64,000 nt of DNA from Galbula dea (taxonomy: Eukaryota; Chordata; Aves; Piciformes; Galbulidae): NCBI GenBank assembly GCA_013399015.1, contig VWZX01001684.1, positions 899,314-963,313 on the forward strand. The letters are read 5' to 3'. This document shows positions 47,341-58,620 of this stretch, one piece after another (position 1 is the first letter of the stretch; every line of letters begins with the position of its first letter). Made by a program: the position numbers and the translations under genes. The notes beneath the pieces are model-generated. The model was not told where the DNA came from. It worked only from the letters and a program-made list of their open reading frames with translations, and searched no databases.

Positions 47341-48959
47341 TTACTTGTGGTGCTGTTTATTCTGTCAAGGGTCTGTTTCAAACCAGACTCTAATCAAGCT
47401 CTTCCTGCTTTAACCCTCCTACCACAAAGCACTGACTTTCTAGTTCCTAACAGACTACTAACTAGAGTGCATTACTGCACAATCATTTCTAGCACCACTC
47501 ATCTACCCCAAATCCACTTCCAAATCTGCTTTTGCCACTTGGTATGGGAGTCCCTTGTCATTTCTCTTTACTTAAACATTCCTTACACCTGAGAACTAAC
47601 TGGGATTTTCCAGGCTGTCCTCATCAATTTCCCCCATGCTTCCACATGGCTTTAACACCTTGCCACTGCTGTTACCTTGTGGTAAAGGAGGAGGGCCTGA
47701 TGGCAGCCAGAACACTGAAGCAAACTTCACTTGGTTTTGGTTATTTGTGGGGTTTTTTGTTGTTGTTGTTGGCGTTTTGGGGGGTTTTTTTGTTAATTAA
47801 AATTAAATACCACACACACTGGCATGGCCAGGTATTTGGAGATACCTCCCTCTGCTCCATGGAGTGAACATGTCTATAAACACCATGTATAAGTAGAGCC
47901 TTTGTAAGCAGCATTCTTTCCCAGGAAAAGATGGTCTAAGCCCCACACTAACACACCCTGTTCCCTTCTGGATACACCACTCAAACACAGACAAATTATA
48001 AATGTAAACATGCTACACCATTCATGTCTCTCTTGGTGCTTCCAAAGATTTTTTGAATTATTATTTGTTTTTGACACAGCAAGCCAAAAATGCTTCTGTC
48101 AGTCTCCCTACCACCATGGCAAATGTTGAAGTGATGGAGTGGGCACAGATTTATTGGGCAAGAATGGCAGAGGCAAGGGGCTAGGACAGGCTTCACCCCC
48201 TCCACTAATACCAGCTGCCTGTTCCTCAGCTGTCCTCTCACCTCTACAACCCATATTCATTTTGGCACTGCAAACACCCTGGTGCTCCCCAAATGAGCTG
48301 CCTCTGCCTGGCAGCATTGCTGGAGCAAACCAGTTCATTCGAGCTGGTAAGCCTGTCAGTCACTATTTAAAAGATGTTCCAGTTTTGCAGTATATAAATT
48401 AACCTTGACACCTCCTGCAGCAGCACCTTTACTTTTCCTGTACATCCAGCTGCACTTGATGGGAGTTAATAACTGCAGGCAGCAAGAGAAGAACACTGCT
48501 TTCAGGAAAAATTGTGAGGGATAGCTTTCAGGGGACATGAAGAGTTTTGAAATTAGCTGAAAGTCAAGTACTCCAAACACTTACTTGTATCTCCCTTTGA
48601 TCTTTGGTGCTCAGCCCTGTGGCTTGTTGGATGTGGCATCTTCTCCTGCTTGCTTTGTGCAGCAGTTGTATTTCAAGGCATCACAGTTCTGAGGGATATT
48701 TGTAGAAGGTGTGTGGCTATTACCCTAATTAGCTGTGTTTCCACATGTCCTTTAATTCACCCTACTAATCCTAGTGATAGCACGACCTTTATCTTTCACC
48801 TCCTTTATCACACTCAGCAAATGAAACTGTTCCCATAACCTAGGTCAACCATTACAAATAATCAGCCAGGACTGAACTCTATAGCTTTTGTCTGCAGAGC
48901 CAAAATACCTTTGCTTTGCCAAATACAAAGCAGAGCTACAAGCTAGGAATCAGCTTGTA
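47341..48959. other. Unique sequence with a G/T-rich patch
   Basis: No exon or transposable element is recognised. The strand-asymmetric G/T-rich patch at 47731-47793 contains a (TTG)n run and a G6-T7 stretch, annotated separately. Confidence 0.5.
47731..47793. repeat. G/T-rich low-complexity tract with (TTG)n
   Basis: Sixty-odd bases nearly free of A and C, with (TTG)n at 47757-47771 and a G6 run near 47779. There are too few G runs for a canonical intramolecular quadruplex. Confidence 0.8.
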
Positions 48960-49135
48960 ATGCATTTGTAACAAATATTTTATGTAAATTCTGGCACTGC
49001 TATTTTTTAACTGAATATTCCATCAGATATTTGTTATTCCAGACTTTGACAAATAATATCCAAATAATATGCTGCAAATATTTGCCACAAATCACTGCAT
49101 TATGTTTGAATGCATTTTAATATAAAGCCAGCTGG
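48960..49135. other. AT-rich segment with recurrent ATATTTG/CAAATAT words
   Basis: Within about 175 bp the words aaatatttt, gatatttgtt, caaataatat (twice) and caaatatttgcc recur in both orientations. The segment is AT-rich but not a simple tandem repeat. It could be an old DNA-transposon relic or a conserved non-coding element. I cannot name a family. Confidence 0.35.
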
Positions 49136-51639
49136 AAGAATGCAGCCATGTCATGGCTGGAGACATAGCTTGTATTTGGACTGTGCAACCAAATCTGGCC
49201 CATGGGAAAAAGATACAGCATCAGGTCAGGAGACTCTCCCCTGTTTTACTTTAGTGCACACACATCCTGGGTGGTATCAGCAAACAAACAGGACCATATT
49301 AAGCATGAGAAAGGAAGATTTCTGCGCTTAAACCCTGAGCATCTTTCCTGTGTGCAAAGAAAGCCAAGACAGCAGAAAACACAGCAATCTGCAACTTGGG
49401 CATTATCTGGTTCACCTGAAGAGTGTGAACCTGAGAGTTCCTCAGGTTAAGGTGCATTATCTGCTAAGGAGACAGTCAAAAGCCATCACAATTGCAATAT
49501 GAGAAGCCAACATATGCGTGCATCTCCTCACTGTGTGTATGGAATATAGAGTCACCAGGAGCTGCCATGCACCTGAGCAGAGGTTTCCTGGGCTCACCAC
49601 CAGCAAGCTTTGGAGAGCAGCTACAGACACAGGCTGCCTTCCCCCAGAAGAGCTAATCCAGCCCCAAGAGTGCTCTCTTAAGGGGGCAGACCCAGGGCAA
49701 GGCTCACCTCCACAGATGCTTGTATTTGCCTCCTGGGCGGTCTATATGTAAGGTAGGATATATATTAGACTTTCCCTCATAACACTAGGTTTGTTTTACT
49801 GTTGTAAGTAAACTAAAAGGACAAAAAAACCTCAAGCCAATGAAAAACTCAAGAGCACCCTTCTCCATATTTGCACAATATACTCACAGGGGCAGTAAAC
49901 GAGACTGTGTCAATAGGATCAAAGCACACAGAGACTGATGACCCACATCAGCAGCTACCAGCCCACCTGCCACAGCCTCCAAAACAGGCATCCCCTTGCT
50001 CCTGCACATCCTGGCTGCAAAAAAAGTCCATTGTGTCTTTCCAGTGACACATTCTGTTTGCTAAAAGCCAAAAAGGGAGCCAGGAGGTTTCCTGTTGACA
50101 TCACAGTCCACTTTTCGGCTGCGTGCCTCTTCTTCCTCCCATCCTCCCCCTAAGACAACCAGCTTGCTCCAACAGCATTCATTTGCATTTATCATGCAGT
50201 TGTGGCCCAAGTCCAGATCCAAGCTGGCAGGATCAGTGAACAAGCAGCATAGTCCTATTCATCTGTACACAACCTACTTGTCATCCTTTTGGGAACCAGT
50301 GACTCAGACGTAACTTCATTGCGGCCTGGCAGCTGGTGGGACCAGGCAAGATGTACAAAGGGAATAATGGCAGCACCCACCATGCCCCAGAGCGTGGACC
50401 AGAAAGCCTGCCTGCAACCTTCATTCAAGCCCTGGCATCATTAAAACAACATTACCATTCTTGGTGCCAGGTTTTCACCCTCTATAAACCCAGACTTTCT
50501 GTGAGTGTTTTGTTTTACCAGTTTACTATGTTTGAAAGTCAATGGATTATAAAACAGAACAGCAAGTTCTCTTCCTTTCTTTCATGATACTGCCATTAGC
50601 AAAACCACTGAAGCCTAGTTTTAGGGTTGTGCATATGGTGAATGCTTGACTGTAGCCTTGCAAACTACCAGGGAGACAGCAAATCAAAGTAAGGGTTTAG
50701 ACTTTTGCAAGGCTCCAGCCAAGATCTTTTCTTCAGATGCTATATCTAGAGTGGGCAAGTGAGGGAAATCTTACATCTATTATAGGCAATCTTTCTCTCC
50801 TAGCTTGTGGTTTCAGAGGAGAGCTGGGTAGCCACGTAGTCTCCCTGTGCTTGCCTGCTCCTACCCACTGCAGTGTCCTTCCCATCCTACTGATACAGCT
50901 GGTCCTGCAGACTTGCTGAATCTGGACCAAGCAACTCATCTGGATGGATGAAGTGAAAAAAAGAAAATAGTAAGCCACCCTAAGCAGAAAGCAACTGCAG
51001 CCTGTTTGACTCCATGCAGTAGTGTTTTGTTCAGGATACCTGCTCCTTCCCAAAAAGCCACCCCTCACATAAGCACTACAACATCCCTGTAATGCCCTAC
51101 AGAAAGCATTTCCTTCTGATAGCTTTGCATATGCTCCAGCTAGAAATCCAACTCCTCTGGATCTTCTGTTACCAGAGATTCAGCCAGTACAAAACTACAA
51201 TACCTATGTTTTTCCATAAATACGGATTTTAGCCCTGCCTCAACACTGCTGATATCAATAGAAGAGGGTAAGGGAAAAGGAAATATTTTCAGCATACTTG
51301 CAGGAGAGAAATTAAACACATCTCCTTCCTTTTCCCTTCCCAGCATGCTAGATGATGTTGTTACTACATCCCCAGACCTATTTACGTGAACGTGCATCCA
51401 CCTGACACAATGCCCACTCCCAGCCTAAGCAACTCCAGCTGCAGATCCTCCTTCTCCTCACATCGCTGATGCTGTCTTAACCCATCCCCCAGCTTCAATT
51501 TTTGTCTGCTCTTCTGGAGGGAATCGCTCCTGCAGTTGTCTCAGCAGCTGCTCTTCGCTTTCCCAAGCAGCAGCAAGAGCTAAATTGACCTAATTCCTGC
51601 TTGTTTCCCTGCCACCCACAGAAACTGAAATAGCAGCAG
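49136..51639. other. Unique non-coding sequence
   Basis: No exon, RNA gene or transposable element is recognised. A small 8-bp-arm palindrome, cagccatg/catggctg, lies at 49143-49159. Confidence 0.5.
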
Positions 51640-51720
51640 TGAAAGCTGCCAAGGTGCTCGTCAGGGGCCGCTCTGCCGCAGCACGGGACCGGCTCACGTT
51701 CGCTCCATTTTCTGCAGGTC
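51640..51720. promoter_or_regulatory. Local CpG cluster, possible regulatory element
   Basis: About 80 bp with a clear excess of CpG (ctcgtc, ggccgc, gccgca, cacggg, accggc, cacgtt, tcgctc) in an otherwise CpG-poor region. No TATA box or recognisable first exon is seen. A 102-codon open frame crosses it at 51639-51947 but has no family resemblance. CpG retention in vertebrate DNA suggests hypomethylation, hence a possible enhancer or minor promoter. It is far too small to be a CpG island. Confidence 0.25.
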
Positions 51721-54700
51721 CTGCAAGGGTTAGAAGCTTTTTAAGACTGCAAGTCTGGAAACCTGCAAAAGCAGTGGACAATTATTGCAGACAGCTCCCG
51801 AGGCAGCCTCAAGGACAAGTGGATATTTCTGTACCCTACGGCACATCCTCAGCAGCATTCTTTCTACTGCAAACATCAGACATATCTATTTGGAAAAGTC
51901 CGTGGATAAGTCTCTTAGCTGCCATCTCGCCTCCTTTTCAGATGTAGTTTGGATTTGCAGTCAGATTTGGACTATTAGGCTGATTTTATATTTTCTTTTA
52001 ATAAAAGCTGGGTCAGTCTTGATCATAACTTCAGCAAGAACAGGACTTAAACTTGCATATGTATTCTTTACTGAAATTAGCTGTCACTTGCCAGGCAATC
52101 TGAGGGACCTGTTACTGCTTCATCAGGAGCAATTTCCCTTTGCTAAAGTCCGCACTCTCCAGTATAAAAAAGAATCATATCAAAAAAATCATCCTTTCCA
52201 TCTCATGGGAACACACTGCCACAGCTCAAGCTGCACAACTTCCCCCAAAAGTTTATAAGATACAAAGTGAGCAGGAGTGGGAACATTTATGTTAACTCAT
52301 GTGTGGAGAGGAGAGTCAAAGATATGTTAAGATCTGATATGGCATATGGGATCCAATAGCATGTCATTAGAGGTAGAAAACAACCCTTCCCAGTGTAGCT
52401 TTTCAACTGCTTATTAAGGCTTTCTGTTCAAACTTTTAAGTGCACAGGTTGAAATTTCCCATGCCATAATTGCTACTATTCTGGTAATTAAAGCTTGTTA
52501 TAATGCAGAGACACAAGGGCATTTCCTAACTTCTGAGCATGAGCCTTTGCAACCTTACTCAATTTTTTTTTTCCAGTAGCAGCTGAAGGAGGAAGAAGGC
52601 TTAACTGTCTAAGCCAGAACATAAGCTATGTTGGCATTCAAGTTCTTCCAAACTTTATGGACACCAGTCTACATCACAGGGATGTAAAATTTAGCAGAAC
52701 CTCTTTTCTATGCATGCATCTGCATTGGGTTTTTATAACTTTTGAGACTCAGGGCAGTCTCAAACTTCAGTAGAACTCCTATAGCAGTCAGACAAGAGAC
52801 ACCACAATAACAGTGGCCAAGCACTTGCCAAATAATCTTCCTTCCTATACCTTTAGAGAAGGGAGATGTTACCAGTAAAAAGAGGCCTCATAACTTATAA
52901 TATGAAGCATCCTTTTGGACTGAAACTGGATCAAATGACACATTGTGCACTGTTAACTAGGCCTGCAAATATTTGCAGGATAGTGAGAGGGTTTCGTTCT
53001 AACTAAACCTTGAGTCCTTCAGATGTCAATATTTAATTGAAGCTTCTACAGGTATCTTGCCTAATTCCCTAGTCCAGCCCTCATCAGCACAGTGACCAAC
53101 AAATGTCATTCACTTAAAGCCTGCCAAAGCTCTGAGTAAGAAATTCTGGCACTGCTTAGGCTCTTAGGGAACCTCAGAGCCAAACAGTCTGTGTAATAAC
53201 TATGAAAATTGTATTATTAGCTTCTAAACAGAAGCAGCATGACACCCCACAAAGGGAATATGCAGGCTTTCACAAGCACTGAGAGAAGGTGTCAGCTACA
53301 AATTAATGGCTATTTAAACATATTATTTGTTCCAAAGTGTTAAAAATGAAATTTTCAGCTGTGATGGCAGAAAAGGTAGCGGTGTGTCAAGTCCCACATC
53401 AGCATGGCATCTCTCCCAGCTGCTGCTGCCAGCATTTCAAAGCTGTTGGATTGGTCCCATTTAGAGAAGACTCCCATGGGGACAGGAAGCCTCAGGAGAA
53501 AAAAGAAGAGGTTTCATTCTTTCCCTATGGTTTAGTTGAGGCAGAGACATTCCACTCTCAGCTCTGCTGACAAACACACTTGATTAAAGAAATGAAGGCA
53601 CAGGAACAGAGATCGACTTAAGTTAGCACAGATGGATGACTTGTACGCAAATCTAGCTGATGGGACTCTATTCATTGAGAATCTGAATTTACAACTAGTT
53701 AACTATCTGTTAGCTCAACTGAGGAATACAATGTGGCTTCTCCATCCTAAACTCAGGGAATTGCAGATTTCCAAAGAGTGAAAGCAGAAAGCCCCCCACA
53801 ATCTGAAGTTTTTACTGGTCTTCCTATTTTGCCCATTTAAGAATTTATCACAGTGAAAAAGCAGAGCCTCCAGTATGAAACAAACTGGGAAAATTAATTG
53901 GGAAAGCTAAAAGCCAAGCCAGTGAAGGCAGAAATCTCTACATTTTCTGGAAGAGGCACTGGTTTAGCTACCATGCCAGCTCTTTTTTGTGGGGTGGGTA
54001 AGTGTGGGGAGGCATGTGCTAACCATTGTTAATGTAGATGGAATTAATTCCATATGTGCTGCCACTGTAGAGATACTTGGGGACTAGAGGCTGGTACTTA
54101 CATTTTTTCACAGCACTTGCAAAGAAAGGGAACAAGTGTGGCACACATTGTACCACACTGCTTACTGGTAAAGAAGGAACTATTGATTTTAATCTATTTG
54201 AAGAGCTACCTGTTGAATCTACTGCAAACATATTGATGGAGACTTCCAGATTCAGGGTAAATAACTTGTCAAAACTAGCCACAAGAGTGAGTTGGCACAG
54301 TCAGTGCTTGGCATGGCATGAAATACCCATGGTTCATGTCAGCATTTCTTGAAAAATCTTCCTGCAGGTCCCTGAACCTTGGAAGATAGTGGTGGGAAAA
54401 CTCAACAAGGTGGGACATGCAGGGCTTCAGAGGAGTTAGGCTGGCTTCAGAGCATACTATCACCTGTTTCTCATGGCAGCCACAGCTCAAGTGCCTGCAA
54501 GACCAGGCTACCAAAGATGCAGACCTGAAACTCCCCTGGTCCTGCCTCCCATGTGCCTGCTGGCTAGGTGGGGAGGTGGCAGGGAACAAGGCAGGTTTCA
54601 GATCCTACATTGCAAAGAAAGATTTCTCAGGAAGCTGCCTGGTGTCTGCCAAAATCACATCATAACCAGCTCCATTTCATGGACTTGTCTGATTTCTAGT

Positions 54701-55018
54701 TGGAAAAGTCAGATGGGAAAAATGCTGTAACAGAATATGCCCAAACAACTTGTCTAAATATAAAATGAAGAAAGACTTTCCCCAAGTACACTGTGTCCAG
54801 GGACAGGCTACCTGCAAAGTCTGGGCTACTCTACATGTTTCTTAGGGATCTTTTGAGTCTGAAATCCAATGCCAACTTCAGAATACCAGGCTTTCCAAGC
54901 CATTTCTGTCTAACACCAATCTTTTGTACTTACAGCACGCCTCTTTTATCTGGTTAAAATCACTAACACTTCACACTATTAGCACATCCCTGATTACATT
55001 TGCACTATCAGCATTTGA
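51721..55018. other. Unique non-coding sequence
   Basis: No gene or transposable element is recognised over about 3.3 kb. A T10 tract lies at 52563-52572. The segment 52440-52530 looks like a conserved non-coding element (TAATTAAAG core) but is unsupported otherwise. Confidence 0.5.
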
Positions 55019-55046
55019 AAATAAACAAAAACAAAAACAAAACAAC
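55019..55046. repeat. (AAAAAC)n simple repeat
   Basis: A-rich tract with three or four AAAAC/AAAAAC units. No retroelement body is adjacent. Confidence 0.85.
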
Positions 55047-58000
55047 ATCATATGATCTCAGTGTGCTGCCCAATTCCAAACAGCAGCAATCCTAGCCTAG
55101 TTACTTACTCATTTATCTTTTCAGTGAATTACATCCTTCCATGATGTTGCACACACCTCCCACATCAATCTCAGACTCCCACTAAATGTCAGTCCATGCA
55201 GAACTTGGATGCTGGGAATAACTGAGCTGATGAAAGGATGCAATGGTCTTCAGTATGAAAGAGGGCCCAGGAATGAAAGGGGAGACAAAGGCAGGCAGGC
55301 CACACTGGCAAGCACTCCAGCAAGAAATCACACTGTGGAAGTTAGAAGGGGAGTTTGAATTAGAGGAGGTATTGTTATTCTTCAGGTTTGTAATCAAAAG
55401 CCTGTGGTTCCAATTAGGAAAGCAAAGATGCCTGGCCAACATGCTATTACCAGCTTTTTGGCAGGCAAAGCCATTTACAACAACCAGACTGCCTCTCCTG
55501 CACTCAAGTATTTGTTTTTACATTCAAGCCTTCTCAGACTCTATAGTTCTTGGAACAGGCTCCAGCCACACTTGTAGAGGGCACAGTCCATATCAGATGG
55601 ATTGTCAAGCAGAACAAAGTGTTATTACTCTCTTAAGGCTGCTATTCAGTCACACCCCTTACATTATTTCTGTGAAAATGAGGGAGTGATTTCAATTATT
55701 ATGTATGGAAAGAAAAAGAGACTGAAATAAAAGATGAGTTGTGGGGTTTCTTTAATCTTCAGGGATAAAGTTCATAATGAAAGTCCCCAGAATAATGTAA
55801 AGCACCTTCCTTTTGATTGTGCATTTCCACCTGCTGACCTTTGGAACATATCTGGAAGCACCACAGTGGTGTGCAGGCTGTTGAGTATTGGAGGTGTTTG
55901 GTTATACTTGAGCAGAAACATGGAAAGGGAAGGATATTCACTAAGACTAGCATTTGCATAGAGAGAACTGGGGCTCCTGAAGAGAGACTCCTGTTCTCAT
56001 CAGCAACTGAAAGACATCATCTCTCTGTCTCTCTTTCCATCTCACTGTGTCCTGATCTTCAGTGACTTGAGTCCCTTGGGAGATTGGTAGATAAGCTCCC
56101 TTTCGAGTTTCACTCTTCCACAGCCTCAGCCCAATGCAAAACTGCTTCTGTTCAGCAGAAAATGTCCTCCACTTTTTCTTCCATGCTTATTTAAAGCTTC
56201 ACTTCATTATATTTACTGGTATTCTGCCTTTAATAAATAATAATCACATGCTTCTTGGAGGCGCTAGGCATCTTAACGCATAATTAATCACACAACCAAA
56301 CCCCATGAGCCTTCAAATCATCATTAGGAAGAAACAACCACATTGGAGAAGAAGGAAAAAAAAAAAAAAAAAGAGATCCTTTCTCTCCTTTAATTGGTCT
56401 GGGAAGCATAGCCACAGCACTCTCAAACAGATGTCTTCTGCACTGTACCCACAGATCTAGGCTCAGACCAAACCAGGGAAATAAATTCCAGAGATGCACA
56501 GACCCCGCAGAAGCATGTCCTGCCAGCACCCAAATCTCCCTGCAGCACAGTCTGCCAAGATGAAGTGACCACAAGGAGGAGGAGGGAGAGAAAAAAGGGA
56601 GGATCCTTTCTTCTAAAATCAAGTGAAAATAAATATGGAAAGTGATACTTCAGGAATAAAGCTCTACACATGGACACGAGCAACTTCACAAAGCTGCTGC
56701 CAACTGATGTGCATTTCTCCTAAGTGTGGAAGTGCAAGGGTAAGCCTTCAGAAGTGCTTTAACTCTTTTTCCACCCAACTCCTCCTTAAATCTGGAGAAT
56801 TAAGCTCAATCTAATTTCCTTTACAGTAAATGTCAGCCTTGATTACAGCTAGAGAGTTAGAATGTATCCCCAACAACAGCAGAAAGTTGTTTCTGGTTTA
56901 TGCAATAATATTAATCATACTCTAACCTAAATGAACACTGGGACCACAGGCTGAGGTTTTCTCCTGCCTCAGAAGAGCTCCAAGTTAGCTCTGTCCTCAT
57001 GTACTGTGGGGTAGCTTGGGTCTCAGGGACAGCTTGAAAAACCTGAATCTCTCTGTTGGCCCCAATAACTGAAGAGAAACTACAACCATCTGGGAGCAAT
57101 AACATAATGTCTCCAACAGCCATGGAACACGTGGTCAAGCTGCTCTCCATGCACTTTATATATGCCCAGCCAGTGGCAGATCCCCATTACACAGACATGC
57201 TGCAAAGATCTGCAGGCTCTATTTTTCCTAGTTAGTGACTCCACAGCACATTCCCAGCTCACTTCATTTACCTTGGTCCTTACCTTTGGCATGACCCCAC
57301 CACAGGGCTAAACCTAGCACGCTCCTAGCAAGCAAGAGTAGATAGCTTAAAAGACAGCTTATTTCCTTCATGTTATTTAAATTCCCCTTCAGTTTTTACT
57401 TCTGCTACACAATGAAGTAAGTTCTAATATGTAATGGATTATCAGTAGGGCAGAAGGGGCAGAGGGAGCAAGCAACTGACTTATTTGTTTTAGAAGGAGC
57501 ACGCAATAAAAAAACTGTAGCCTACTGTATTGTGCCCATGAACTTTATCCTTCTGACTAACACAAAGTGTCCAAGAAAAATTTCCTGCTCCAAGAGTCTA
57601 TGACCTGGGACTGGAGCCCAAATACTCCCCAAAAGCTCCAGCAGTTGGTAACCAGCTGCACATCCTGAGGGAACAGCTAACCTGGCAGTGGTTTCTCTTA
57701 CACTAAATCCTTATTGCTTTAACAAGGTTGCCTGGAAGTGGCTTGAACAGAAGAAAAGGGAATGATGCTCTGATCAAGAGACTCATAGAAAAAGGGAGGG
57801 AGGTCTTAAGATACTCTTTGGAAAGGATTTCAAAGCTGAGTATATTGTTCCAGGAAATGTTTACAGACTGGAAAAGAGTAAGTTTTGACTTTCATTGGCG
57901 TGCTCTGTTGCAACACGGCATGTTTACCAAAAATTCATAGAGAGGGAAAAGAAAAGCCCCCTTCTTCACAAGAGCTGGGCAGGAGGCAAAAGGAGTGCAG

Positions 58001-58608
58001 CTCTGCCAGTGGGAACTCTGCTTTAAAGAACCAGCCACGACAAGAAAATGAACTCTATCCTGGCTCTGCTTGTACCTCAGCCCCACAACCATCTCAAAAA
58101 AAGAACAAAACCCTCAGTAAGTCAGAAGAGGCTAAAGCACAAGGACTATAGTCTCAGTGCAGTGAAAACAGCCCAGCAGAAAGTAAGGGCTAACAGTAAG
58201 GGCAGGTGTCCCTCAAACTGCACTGTCCCTCCTGCTCTGAAACCTCAGAGCATCTCTTTTCCTCCCCACCTTATAACCCTGGCTCCAAAACAGGACAGAA
58301 GCACTTTCAAACAGGCTCAGAGCTTGTTGGGAGGAAGAGCAATGAAAACAAAGGTGCATCATAGGCTGCTACAGCAGAGATCAACCCAATACCCATCAAA
58401 GCTGAAATGATGCTCATTGAGAATGACAAAAAGACAAGAAGCCTGATGCAGAAGAATGAAAGAAAGTTGAAGAAGAAGGTGAGCATATCACTCCTGAAGA
58501 TGTGCTGGAAGACAACAGGACATGCAAAAGTTATCTTTTTCATCCTTACATATTTTTGCAAACCACATACATTCATTTTCTTGCACTGCAGGAAGCCTAA
58601 TTAGGGGT
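55047..58608. other. Unique non-coding sequence with an A17 tract
   Basis: No exon or transposable element is recognised. A 148-codon open frame at 55243-55689 has no family motif. The A17 tract is annotated separately. Confidence 0.5.
56356..56372. repeat. Poly(A) tract, A17
   Basis: Seventeen consecutive A residues in a purine-rich context. No upstream polyadenylation signal or retrocopy body is recognised. Confidence 0.9.
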
Positions 58609-58620
58609 AAAAAAAAAAAA
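58609..58620. repeat. Poly(A) tract, A12
   Basis: Twelve consecutive A residues after 'ttaggggt'. No retroelement is recognised upstream. Confidence 0.85.

Noticed and set aside
55243..55689. 148-codon plus-strand open frame
   Set aside because: No family resemblance, no splice signals, and of a length compatible with chance in this composition.
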